From Gadus chalcogrammus (Eukaryota > Chordata > Actinopteri > Gadiformes > Gadidae), in assembly GCF_026213295.1 (NCBI RefSeq), contig NC_079412.1:10181211-10245210 (forward strand): a DNA stretch of 64,000 nucleotides, read 5' to 3'. The notes below the pieces were generated by a model, which had not been told where the DNA came from, ran no database searches, and worked only from the letters and a program-made list of their open reading frames with translations. Of the stretch, positions 12,101 through 23,000 are shown piece by piece. A program made the translations under genes and the position numbers. How positions within the stretch are numbered: the stretch's first letter is position 1; every line of letters begins with the position of its first letter.

Positions 12101-14177
12101 AATAGTAACATTTCTATAGCGTCGCCATTATTGACTCTAGAGCCCCAAAACTTGTTCCATAGAGGCATGGCACAGGAGGTCTACCATGACTAACGCTACC
12201 CTGAACCACCTCCTCAGGATCAGTATTGAGGGGCCTGCAATTGATCAATTTGATTTTGACAAGGCAGTGAGCCGTTGGGGCAGTCTCAGGAACAGACGGC
12301 TGCTGTTGTGATTTGTCCTACTTAAAAGTTTAGCCAATATTTTTGAAATTTGGCGTGTTTATTTACAGGGTAAAGTTGTACAAGTCTACCAAAAGTTGAT
12401 AGTATTTTAGTTTATCAAGATGACCACAAGAGCTAGAATTTTTCTCTAAGATAGCCTCAGAATGTACCATTTAATCATTATTTTTTCAAAGGCTTCGCGC
12501 CGTGGAAGGGGGAGACCCCCCTTCCACAGCATCCCCCGCCTCGGTCGCGTTGCTCCCTCGGCTTTGCGCAGGGGACTGCTCCCTGCTACTTTTTTTTTCT
12601 AGAAAAAACCATGGTATTTAATTGTTTAATCAAATTTAGCAAGTAAACTGAGTGTTTAAAGCAGGTCAAGGACGAAATAGCACAATACAGATAACGGATC
12701 GTTAGATAGAAGGTTCGCGAATGTTCACGTCATTCGACGCGATCGTCCGTTGCCAGGCAACGGACGAAGCGATCATCTGTTGCCAGGCAGATTTGGAGTG
12801 GATTACGTATGGATGACGCGCCCGGTACAAATTTGGCAGCCGGTACAAATTTAGTGTGACACAACCACTGATGGCAATGCCGCACTACTACGCTGCACGC
12901 TTGGGAGGATACCCGGAGTCTGCGTGCTGACAGAGGAACGGAAAATGGACACGTCGAGATTAAAGTCGATATGATGTTTCAACTCTATTCTAGACATTTC
13001 GAGTTTAATGTCGACATGTTGACTTTAAGGTCGACGTGTCGATTTTAATCTCGTCACGGCAAAAATATTTTTTTTCTTCGCGTGTGGCCCTAATACTCCG
13101 TCGTATAGAATCCAATGGCTTGTGTCGAAAATTTGGTAAAATTGTATTTCAGAATCGGGTTTAACAATAAAGAGAACCACGCTGTTTTAGCGCAGAACCA
13201 CAGTGTGGTGATTAGTGTAAGGCAGGCCCCCAGGAAAGGCGCATACTTCCGCAATCCACCAGTGCTCAGAGGCCAAGCCTGGTATTGCAGCTGTTTAAGC
13301 TGGCTGTGGACGGGGGTCCGTCATTTCATGTGGCCCAGAAGTAGATATCGCCGTCCACTCCAATACAAGTGGGGAACAGGATTGTGTCTCCGCAAAAAAT
13401 GTCTGGATATCAATCAAAGGCTCATAATTACCTTCATGGCATGTCCTAAAAAAATGTAAGTTTTTTCTTTCCAAAACGCCACCTCAAGCGTTTTATTAGC
13501 AGTTATCTCGCTGGGGAAGAGGGGTGTGCAGCTGAAAGGAGTCGTAGTGAAACAAATGGCAACCGAGAGGGCCTAGTTCAGTGCTCCGTTAACGTGTCCG
13601 ATTTTTGGACTGGTTCATCTGCTGCTCAATAACTCACGGTCCTCTGCTTGCGATCATTGTGATTCATCATGTATTGATCCATGTATTCAAAAGATCGCTC
13701 CTGTAGGTTACCCTGCGCCACTGAGCAGTTTGTATAGGAATGAATGGGCGGCCATGTTCCAGTCCGTGGTGTATCTTTATTATGTCCATGGTGTAAGGAC
13801 GCTGAAAAGGTTGTGCGGAAAACTTCGTCTGTTCAGGGAGGACCTGAACACACGTGTTACTAGTCGACGTGTCGGCTTTAATCTCGTCACGGCAAAAATA
13901 TTTTTTTTTCTTCATGTGTGGCCCTAACACTCCGTCGTTAATACTCCGCCGTATGAAGGGCTTGATGTAAACAATTCGGGAAAAGTTATGTCTTTGGCAT
14001 TACGGCTTTCGCATTACGATTAATTGTCCTCAAAACAAGATTACAAATCTCCAAATACACTAAAAACAAACAGTTTAAATAGTTACACATACCCATCTCT
14101 TCGTTGACGTGGGGCTCAACATTTTTCGGAGCCCTTGGATTTGCGATGCTTCCAAAATAGGTGGTTGAAGTCGACAT
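9198..14177 (-). CDS. gtsf1: Gametocyte-specific factor 1, CHHC zinc-finger piRNA-pathway protein
   Basis: GTSF1 proteins are small Piwi-binding factors needed for transposon silencing in the germline. Six coding exons are read on the minus strand: 14093-14177, 10479-10585, 10269-10395, 9996-10079, 9371-9428 and 9198-9294. They total 558 nt, or 185 aa; human GTSF1 is about 167 aa. Two CHHC fingers are complete: C42-x5-H48-x9-H58-x3-C62 ([20 protein letters not shown] then C) and C76-x5-H82-x9-H92-x3-C96. The acidic, Trp-containing C-terminal half (DEDWE, PFVWGT, ending LRAPKTLPW) matches the family's Piwi-binding tail. Every junction keeps frame. The exon 4 donor (CAG|GTTACA) is weak. The first exon (MSTSTTYFG) is the least certain because fish N-termini vary, but its phase joins exon 2 exactly. 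Intron 1 is 3.5 kb and full of transposons. Confidence 0.88.
11427..12612 (+). mobile_element. hAT-like DNA transposon relic inside the gtsf1 intron nest
   Basis: The ends form a short inverted repeat: left AGGGTTTTTTCTA and right TAGAAAAAACCAT. They are flanked by imperfect 8-bp direct repeats (TGTATTTC at 11419-11426, GGTATTTA at 12613-12620). An 8-bp target duplication and the internal hAT-type coding remnant both fit the hAT superfamily. GC-rich subterminal sequence occurs at both ends (GGGGCGCTGCGCCCC near 11453; GCCGTGGAAGGGGGAG near 12499). Confidence 0.6.
12186..12311 (+). pseudogene. C-terminal fragment of a hAT transposase
   Basis: About 40 codons read [12 protein letters not shown], then [19 protein letters not shown] and a stop. 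This resembles the very C-terminus of hAT dimerisation-domain transposases and related ZNF862/KIAA-type proteins, in which LMRISIEGP and a W-containing helix are typical. Nothing upstream in frame encodes the rest of the protein, so this is a remnant. Confidence 0.65.
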
Positions 14178-14802
14178 ATTTGAACAATTAAAACACTGGA
14201 GAGACACGGGAGAAGCACTCGAACACTCTGACACGTGAGGACAATGGCAGATCATGGCAGTTGACCGGAAGTGTGTGGAGCCAGTATCCTGTCATAATTC
14301 AAACCTGAAAATAAAAGTTTCAAAGGCTTGTGAAAACTCAACACTTTGTAGAAAAGGTTTTGCAACACTGAAAAAAGAGATTACAGCCTGAAAAAAAAAT
14401 TCAATCATCTGCAAACATGATTTTGTGTTCTATTTTATCTTCATCATTTTCACCAACACATTTTCAAAGCTAGAATTTTTTCACAAACACATTTGCAAAG
14501 TTTACAAATTTTCACCAGCGCATTTGCAGAGTTTCAAATCTCGCACTGTTCTAACAGTGTATTACTTTGTTTCCCGGTTTTGAAACCTTTTAACTGGGAT
14601 TCTGCTAACAGGTGTTCATACATTGAGAAATAACTTTTGAAAGGCTGAATATTTATTTTTAAAAACTTGTAAAGGTGTACATTTATAACATTGCAATGTA
14701 TTTCTTCTGAACTGACTTTTCAGAGATTTGATCACACAGGCGCAAGCTTGTGAGTCACGTGATTATTGGCAGTTTAGAGTGGCGAAGTCACGCCCCTTCC
14801 GG

Positions 14803-15431
14803 TAGAGCCCATGGGACCTATGAGATTGATGAATGGGTTTCAATGGAGAGAAAGTAATTATTTTCTGGTCCCAGTCTTTATATGCTCTGGATTACACATA
14901 TCTTGTTTGTGGATTTAAATAATCATTTTTCATGCAATGAAAACTAAAAGATTTCGCGAAGAAGTTTGATAATGTAAGGTTTTGTGTGAGGCCGCTTTGT
15001 GAACTACGCTCTTCGCTGCTCTCGACGCGAATGATTTACGTCACAAACCGCACTTGGAACTCCGGTACAGACATGAAGATCTCACTACTCCACTTCACCG
15101 CTTTATTCCAAGGGGCGGATAAAAGCATCGAAAGACGTGAAAACCATTATAAATTTGGGCATGTGGAGAATTTCAGTTATGCCGATGGGGAGATTGTCGG
15201 TCTTGCCCACGCCAGTCGCAGGGAGCGTGACGTCACATACGAGACGAGTAGTCTTTCTCATTGTGTTTTCTCTACAGCATTTAACTGAACATTTGCACAA
15301 TAAATGGTCAAACTCTTGGCATGAAAAATTATCATTTAAATCCACAAATAAAATATATGTAATCCGGGGCATATAACGACTGGGACCAGAAAATAATGAC
15401 TTTCTCTCTATTGAAATCATGGACCTATTAT
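14803..15431. mobile_element. Hairpin-type MITE with about 115-130-bp arms, between gtsf1 and letmd1
   Basis: The left arm (14803-14937) and right arm (15318-15431) are imperfect reverse complements. Shared pieces include CTGGTCCCAGTC / GACTGGGACCAG and GTGGATTTAAAT / ATTTAAATCCAC. The 380-bp centre has no coding sign. It lies just upstream of the gtsf1 first exon, so it may overlap or neighbour that promoter. The family is unknown. Confidence 0.65.
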
Positions 15432-15579
15432 AGAATGGACAGCGGATTCCAAAATGAACCAATTTTTAAGGCTGACCAATGCCATATTACCATACCGACC
15501 AAGCTCACCATACCTCCACGTATACGGAAGACTTATATTTCTCAAAACATTCTCTAATCTGCCCATGGCAGTCTACAGT

Positions 15580-17169
15580 CATACTGTCGAGTGTCGACCA
15601 TACGGTCATACTGTCGTACTGTCGGTCAGACTGCCGGTCATACAGTTAGACTGTTGCTAATACAATCATACTGTCAGTCATACGGTCATAGTCATATAGT
15701 CGTTCTGTTTATTTTATTTATTTATTTTACCTTTATTTAACCAGGCAGATCTTTTAGAACAAGTTCTTATTTGCAGTGATGGCCTGACAAAAAGCTCAAG
15801 CTTCATAGGGGGGGGGCAGTGAGAAAGGATGGGCTGGAGAGGCAACAGCACACAAACATAGCTGTACAGACGTACAACAATGCAGCAACAGGGATCTGCA
15901 GGGTTAACATACAGCTACTCAGACAAACATAAACAAGGCAGAATAGCAAGAATAAACTTATTACCAGGTAACAATTGTGAAAAAACATACATAAAAAAAC
16001 AAAAAACATATCAGCGGATACGGGCGCACATTTTAGAGACAGGAGACTGAGAGGAAGGTTAGATGGAGGGGAAGCATTTGCAGGAATCTGTTAGAAGGTA
16101 TGAGATGGTATCTTTGAAGGCCGGGATGGAAATTAATTTGACCAGTTTGAGGTGTTTGCAGTACATTCCAGTCAACGGCAGCAGCTGACTGGAATGATGC
16201 AAGACCGAGTATGGATCCAACAGATCCTCAATGGATCTGTTTGTCCTACAGTCATGCTGTCAGACATACAGTCATACTGTTGGTCACAATGTTGCTCATA
16301 CGGTTATACTGTCATACTGTCTGGCATACGGTCATACTGTCGGTTATACGGTCATACTGTCACTCATACAGTCAAACGGTCATACTGTCGCTCATACGGT
16401 CACACGGTCATACTGTCGCTCATACGGTCATACTGTCGCTCACACAGTCACACGGTCATACTGTCGCTCATACGGTCATACCGTCGCTCACACAGTCACA
16501 CGGTCATACTGTCGCTCATACGGTCATACAGTCGCTCATACGGTCATACTGTCACTCATACGGTCATACCGTCGCTCACACAGTCACACGGTCATACTGT
16601 CGCTCATACGGTCATACAGTCGCTCATACAGTCATACGGTCATACAGTCGCTCATACGGTCATACTGTCGCTCATACGGTCATACAGTCGGTCATTCGGT
16701 CATACTGTCGCTCATACGGTCATACAGTCGCTCATGCGGTCATTCGGTCATACTGTCGCTCATACGGTCATACTGTTGGTTATACTGTCAGTCATACAGT
16801 CAAACGGTCATACTGTCGGTTATACGGTCACAATACTGTCGCTCATACGGTCATACTGTCGGTCGTACAGTCATACGGTCATTCTGTCGATCATACAGTC
16901 ATACTGTCGCTCATACAGTCATACGGTCATACTGTCGCTCATACAGTCATACGGTCATACTGTCGCTCATACAGTCATACGGTCATACTGTCGCTCATAC
17001 AGTCATCTGGTCATACTGACGCTCACAGTCATACGGTCATACTGTCGCTCATACACTCATACAGTCACTCATACGGTCATACTGTCGGTCATACAGTCAT
17101 ACTGTCGCTCATAGAGTCATACGGTGATAGTCATACTGTCGCTCATACAGTCATACGGTCATACTGTAG
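15580..17169. repeat. Minisatellite of 8- and 12-bp units (GTCATACGGTCATACTGTCGCTCATAC-like), split by an insertion
   Basis: The main block (16243-17169) is built from the 8-mers GTCATACG, GTCATACT and GTCATACA mixed with a 12-mer GTCGCTCATACG. Higher-order periods of about 20 and 28 bp result. A shorter degenerate block of the same motif lies at 15580-15705. Because the units contain no stop codon in any forward frame and the periods are not multiples of 3, all three forward frames stay open for about 0.8-1 kb. No gene is implied. Confidence 0.93.
15711..16235. mobile_element. Possible dispersed-repeat insertion that splits the minisatellite
   Basis: This 0.5-kb block contains none of the minisatellite motif. 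It begins ATTTTATTTATTTATTTTAC followed by CTTTATTTAACCAGGCAGATC, a phrase common in teleost interspersed repeats. TCTGTTT occurs directly before it (15704-15710) and again at its right edge (16236-16242), which could be a target-site duplication. No transposase or clear terminal inverted repeat was seen. The class is unassigned. Confidence 0.4.
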
Positions 17170-17208
17170 GACCCCTTCATGTTTTCTTGCAACTTTATTT
17201 ATTACTAA

Positions 17209-17809
17209 TGCCGCGTTTCCACTGCAGGGTGCGGTACGGTTCGGTTCGCCAGAGTCCGGTAGGGAGGGGGCGGTATAGCCCAGCTCAGTTCCGAGGTCGC
17301 GTTTCCACCGCCGACAGTACCCTTTATGGTAGGCCGGATGTCGATCGCCGCGGCAGCTACGTAAACATCGTGACATCATAGCAGCACGACACAGTGTAGC
17401 CTGCTCAATAAAAACAATGGAAAAGTTGAACGCGACACATTAAACCAAGAGCTACCTCCCCAAGAATGCAGAGGAACGTCTCCACCTCCTTGTTCGCCCA
17501 AGCAAGCGTTTTATGCGACATGTTCATTGTAAAGAATAATACCTTGAGACTACTGTTTGTTTGTTTTTATCCCCACGTCGCCCGGAAGTGACGATTCTGT
17601 CGACCAATATGCGGAGGGGTTGTGTAGCTCGAATTTTCCAGCACCCTTTCAGGCGCCTCAGTACCCCAACGGAGGAGTACTGAAGACGAGGGAAAAACGA
17701 GTACCGCTCAGTCCGGGTCACACCTACTTTTGGCGGTGGAAACGCAATCCGTACCGCACCTGTGCGAACCGAACCGTACCATACCGCACCCTGCAGTGCA
17801 AACGCGCCA
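17209..17809. mobile_element. MITE with TGCCGCGTTTCCACTGCAGG ends, copy 1
   Basis: The inverted termini are TGCCGCGTTTCCACTGCAGG at the left and CCTGCAGTGCAAACGCGCCA at the right. Flanking trinucleotides are TAA and TTA. The subterminal parts (GTGCGGTACGGTTCGGTTCG) are also mirrored. It is 601 bp with no credible ORF, so it is non-autonomous. The 3-bp TWA target preference suggests PIF/Harbinger, by inference. It is very similar to the copy at 22025-22631. Confidence 0.8.
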
Positions 17810-17855
17810 TTATAACCACTTATAGTCTTAGTTTCTCTTATTATTACTTTCCTTA

Positions 17856-18400
17856 TATTTAGGGGACTGAGCAGCAAAGAAAATTGCAGGTATGGTTACA
17901 ATAACCCCTACCCATAACCAAATTTGTGGTACTGCTCCCAAAGGTGGCGCTATTGTAAACAATCATGACTTAGATTTATTTCTCCTCAACAGATTGACCT
18001 GGACTCAAAATTCTTTCAGAATATTAATCACTAGAATCAGATGCATTAATAAAACCCGGGATTTATGCCCTAAAAAAAATTCATTTCCCCACAATTTCAT
18101 TAATTAAACATGACAAAAAGATTCACAGGCTACAAAAATTATCAAAAATTCACCAAAATCGAAACTTAAAATCTTAGGCCAAGCCTCACAAAAATCTTCG
18201 TACAGAATTAGTTTGACTTAGTTCCATTCGAGAAATATAGGCCAATAAAGTTGGAGCAGTTAGCCCATTTTTCTTATATGACAAATGACTATTATCAGGT
18301 GGAACTAGACTTATTTCTCCTTACCAGATTGACCTTGACTCAAAATTCTTTCATCATATTAATCTCTAAAATCAAATGCATCTTTTTCACCCTGGTCTTC
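17856..18400. repeat. Unclassified dispersed repeat, two partial copies
   Basis: The phrase GGTATGGTTACAATAACCCC and the following 200 bp recur near 23045-23225 in letmd1 intron 6. A second partial copy starts near 18290 (TTATTTCTCCTTACCAGATT). All copies share TTATTTCTCC, AGATTGACCT and CAAAATTCTTTCA. The class is unknown. Confidence 0.65.
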
Positions 18401-18533
18401 TCCCCTAAAAATGTTTCCATTTCCCACAATTTCAAAGAAAAGCCAAATGTCCACAGTCTCAACCCATTTGGCCTATGTGACCATTTTGTTATTGTATAAC
18501 TACCATACGGCTATCATTAGGTGGATACCATTA

Positions 18534-19803
18534 CAGTTTTTCTCAGTCGCTATGGTACATTTCTCAGATCAGAATGGAAATTCTCAAAACTCACGTTCAA
18601 TCTTCAAATCATTGTGGCACTTGTGCACATCAAAAAAGCAGTTTCTCATTTCTTTGAACAAGTTGCAAATGCTTTAGTACATTCATGAAAATGATTATGC
18701 ATAATTCTCTGCTCCTTCCTATATTATCAATTGCTTATGTCTCATCTCATCATCATCTCATCTTCATCCGCTTATCCAGGGTCGGGTCGCTTATAAGAGA
18801 TTGCTTATGTCATGTTGATCAAAATGTATTGTAATGGGTCTCTAATGAATAGTCTCACGCCCACAACATTTAGGCTTTAATTTATTGCATAAGTCTTTGG
18901 ATGAAAAATGGTTGAACAAGTTGTCACAATATGTAAAGCAGCTTTCTATACATTTCCATTAGAATTTTTTTCTAAATCTGTCTTGAATTGGTAACTTGCT
19001 ACCAGGTGAATCTTGGTTTTCTCTAAAGAAGGAAAATGCGTGAAGTGTTAGATCAACCAACGATCAACCAGTTTACTGAATTAGATCACAGGTTGCATCT
19101 CATGAACCATGAACTGGCAAGTATATATATAGCTGGAACACAACGCAATCTTACATATCTGACAATGGAAGGACAAGGAATTGGGGTCAACAGCCACGGA
19201 GAAGAATAAGAGGAAGAGGAGTAAGGCTGCGTGAGAATGAGAATTTCTGGCCCAACAGACAGGAACGTCAGGTGGTTTAGGAAGACTGCACTGTAATTCC
19301 CACAGCAATGGATTTACAGTTTACCCTAAGGAAATTGTCCTTTGTTCACATTTCTAGCAATGACATGACCTATAAAACAAATTACAGTACAAACAGTCAA
19401 AGCGTAAATGTGAATCAGGTCCAGTCTCTTGCAATCAATCTCCCACATACACTGAGGCGTAACTTACTATTTACAATAATAACAATGTCTTCAAATCTTT
19501 AGCCACAGTTTACATCAGAACATCCCTCCAGGGTACACTGTTATATTGACAGCATGACTAAGCAATTTGACTGTCTTATTCGTACACAATGACACAAGGA
19601 GTTGTCATTCTGATCATGGCACTGACATGTTCATTGACACAGATATTTACTTTTGAGAGATGAACTACGGATTTTTAGCAAGAGACAGGCTTTTGCAGGT
19701 TATCCATGGTCTTTTGCTATTTGTACGAATTGTTTTGAGAAATGCACTTACTGTTTTGTTGAGGATGATTTGAAAAATGTACCAAAGCGACTGAGAAAAG
19801 CTG
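18534..19803. mobile_element. Tc1/mariner (IS630)-type transposon relic
   Basis: The left end begins CAGTTTTTCTCAGTCGCTAT and the right end is its imperfect inverse (AAGCGACTGAGAAAAGCTG). This gives a terminal inverted repeat of about 32 bp with about four mismatches. TA dinucleotides flank both sides (18532-18533 and 19804-19805), the Tc1/mariner target duplication. The 1270-bp interior has only broken coding traces, for example MEGQGIGVNSHGEE then a stop near 19165. The element is dead. It lies about 250 bp upstream of the letmd1 start codon. Confidence 0.8.
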
Positions 19804-20053
19804 TAACAGTGCAAATGTTCAGATCTGTACCCTTAACCTAACCCTTAATTATATTGTGAAATGTGTGCTTGGAGTTTTCTTGATATTGTGTGCTTATTAA
19901 TCGATATTTTCACCATGTGAAGGTGAAGTTGTAATTTTCTGATTCTGATTCAGTCGAAACTTCTTCTCACCACTAGATGTCAGTGATGGATTTTTAGATT
20001 GTGTGTTAACGCGTTTAAACCTCATGAAGAAAACACACTCTCCTCCCACCAAA

Positions 20054-23000
20054 ATGGCACTGTCCGGTGGAAGTCTTTGCTGTCGTTTGTCTCTTCAAAG
20101 AATTGGTCTATTTCAACACAATTGGAAATCGACCGGGCATTATTTTCCTAACACATATCTTCAATCAAGGTGAACATATGCCAGATTTTCATTATTTGAA
20201 CATTGTGTGTCTTGTTGTGGCACGCGTGTGTTAATAATGTGCTGATATCCCAGCCCACATCCTAAATCACCATTTATTTTAATGACTTCCTCCTTTTATA
20301 ATGATCCAGATTGTCCCCGTGTAGACAGTACAAAGCCTCGGACTCCAGCCAAGGCATCGGTCGACATGTGTCGTCAAGATTGCAGGTGGCAAATGTCAAA
20401 TATGAGAATTTCCTCAAAAGGAAATTTCCGAGATTTTACAAACTCTATCGCACTTTTACTGAAGGTAAAACTACGCCTGATCTGTATTGACATTGTAAAT
20501 AAGTGGCTGACCGGTATTATGCATGCATACATTATAAAACCTCCACTATTGGCTTAATCAACTACCATGGTTGTAATTTATGTTATTCATAAAATGTGAC
20601 CTGTTAGGATTTAAACTACTCTTCCAAGATGGCAAGGAAGTGAGCAGGATCCAAACCAGACTGGTCACAGGGAAGGTGACATGGGAGGACTTGCCATACC
20701 GAGAAATGGAGAGGCTGAGGCAGGTAGGTCAGAAGCACTGAAGTTATCTAAGGTGGTGTAATATACACCATCATGTATTGAAACATAAATGGTATGATTG
20801 CAATATTAGCATTTGATTTTTGATTAAATAATAGGAACATTTTATGTTGGGATCGAAGTGCCTTTTTCTAAGTATCCCTCCGCCTGAAAGTTACTGAGCT
20901 TGATCCCTCGTTTGTACAGACCCCTGTTGGCATTCTTGAACAAGAGGTCTAATCCTCCACCTGATCTTTAATAACATTCGAATCACTCCCTAAAATACTG
21001 TAGTATTACATTGCTTAATTGTGGATGTCAATGATTTGCTCGTGTAGTAGGCCCGCTAACAAAATAATCCTAATCATTAGTTAAAAATGTAGTGTTTTTA
21101 CATTTTATATAGAAGCGCATTAAGTTAATGAAGTGTTGCAATAGAAGTTGGCACCTGCCGTTTTAGAAGCATACGAACGTACTGTAGATGTAGCCAAAAG
21201 CCTTCAGCCGAATGTCGCCACTGACATTCAACTTTCTCTCACAGTTCCGCAGAGACCTGATTAAAGCCATTCCACTCGTGGTGATATCCATCCCTCCATT
21301 CGCCAATTACCTGGTTTTCGTCCTGATGTAAGTTTGCGCCTATCTTTGTGTTGCAGGGTCAGTAAGGCTGTTCCCAAAGACGCGGAACACTCAATGTAAC
21401 TGAGGGCACTGTGCAACATCTTTTTTAGTAAATTTTCACCACATTAAATCTGTCATAGAGTAGTTTGTCCTTCAATCTAACATTGATTCATATTTTCTGT
21501 GCGGTTTGCACCCCCTCCATTTGTCTTTTCCATCTAACAAAGCATGTTTGCCTCTTCCCAACTAGGTACTATTTCCCTCGCCAGCTCCTGGTACGCCATT
21601 TCTGGACCCCGCAGCAGCAGCTGGAGTTCCGTGGCTTCTACCACAGCCAGAGAGCGGGGCACACCGGGGCTGTGCTCCAGGGCATCCAGGACACCGGCTA
21701 CCAGGTCAAAGACAGCCGCCTCCAGAGTCGCCTTCAGGACCTCTGCACCCAAGTAGGTCAATGTAATGAGGCTCTCATGATACGACTGTAGTTCTAGTCA
21801 TGGTGGCATGATTTGTTAGACTCGAAACAATGTGCGGAGGATGGTTCCTGGTAGTAATCTGAAAAAAACATTGTGTTTTTCAGGTGCAGAATGGAGCGCA
21901 CCCAAAAGTGGCTGATATCCACGGGGTGCGGGCGCTGTTCTCCGGACCCCCTCTGGGTATGAAGAGGATGAATGTAGAGCACATGGTCAGTACAACTGGA
22001 AGTAGTCCTCACTCCGCACTCTTATGCCACGTTTCCACTGCAGGGTGCAGTACGGTTCGGTTCGCCTCAGTCCGGTAGGGAGGGGGCGGTATAGCCCAAC
22101 CCAGTTCCGAGGTCGCGTTTCCACCGCCGACAGTACCCTTTATGGTAGGCCGGATGTCGATCGCCGCGGCAGCTACGTAAACATCATAGCAGCGCGACAC
22201 AGTGTAGCCTGCTCAATAAAAAATATGGAAAAGTTGAACGCGACACATTAAACCAAGAGCTACCATGGAAGTCGTCCGGCAACAGTTCCTGGCCTTTATG
22301 CTTTTCATATGGCAGTTAATCAACTTCCGAATGCAAGCTTTGTTTGACGAAAGTTTGGAGGCTGAAAGCACAAGGACAAGGCTACTGTTTGTTTGTTTTT
22401 AACCCCACGGCGCACGGAAGTGACGATTCTGTCGACCAATCAACGGAGGGGGTGTGTAGCTCGAATTTTCCGGCACCCTTTCAGGCGTCTCAGTACCCCA
22501 ACGGAGGAGTACTGAAGACGAGGGCGAAACGAGTACGGCTCAGTCCGGGTCACGCCCACTTTTGGCGCTGGAAACGCAATCCGTACCGCACCTTTGCGAA
22601 CCGTACAGCACCCTGTAGTGGAAACGCGGCATTAAAGTACAGCTTCGGGGCTTTTCAACCGCAACCGTTTTCCTATCTTTAGGGAGTAAGAGACTAGTAA
22701 AAGTAGTACAATATTGAGTGAGAACGCTGCAGCTATAATCCTCTACAATGGGCTGCAACGTAATCCTTTGGTGCAAGAGCACCCTGTCAATGTACATCCT
22801 GTTAAAGGGCTGGTTTTTTTCCACTGACCGGCAGGTTATATAAAGATATACAATATGGAAAGGATCCCTACACAGAAATGCAAAGTTTCTTTACCTTTCG
22901 CTTGATCGGGTCTATTTAGGGGTCCGAGCAACGAAGCATCATGGACCCCGATTTATTTATTTTCCTGTACCGTACATTTTTTCCCCAAATTCTGTTAAAG

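Larger units (their letters stand above)
10718..13955. mobile_element. Nested inverted-repeat (foldback-type) elements in gtsf1 intron 1
   Basis: The terminal motif TACGACGGAGTATTAGGGCC occurs at 10911 and, as a variant, at 10718. Its reverse complement ends at 13105 and, as a variant, near 13939-13955. Inside the termini are CCGTGACGAGATTAAA and runs of AAGTCGA/TGTCGA repeats. The inner pair, 10911-13105, has arms of roughly 450 bp. These also share a mirrored segment with GTACCGGGCGCGTCATCCAT (11250s) and its complement (12810s). The outer termini suggest an older copy wrapped around it. No transposase specific to these ends was seen, so they look non-autonomous. The superfamily is not assigned. 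Confidence 0.75.

Noticed and set aside
14093..14255. Longer gtsf1 N-terminus starting MICHCPHVSEC upstream of MSTSTTYFG
   Set aside because: The upstream codons do not resemble GTSF1 family starts. The downstream ATG gives a family-like length, though the upstream start cannot be fully excluded.
16152..17278. Three long overlapping forward reading frames (262-355 codons)
   Set aside because: They lie in the stop-free minisatellite, are open in all three frames at once, and encode only repeat peptides such as HTVILSLIRSY; no splice or domain support.
18745..18790. Gene fragment at CTTCATCCGCTTATCCAGGG
   Set aside because: This phrase is a very common teleost interspersed-repeat motif; it is short and non-coding here, within the Tc1-type relic.
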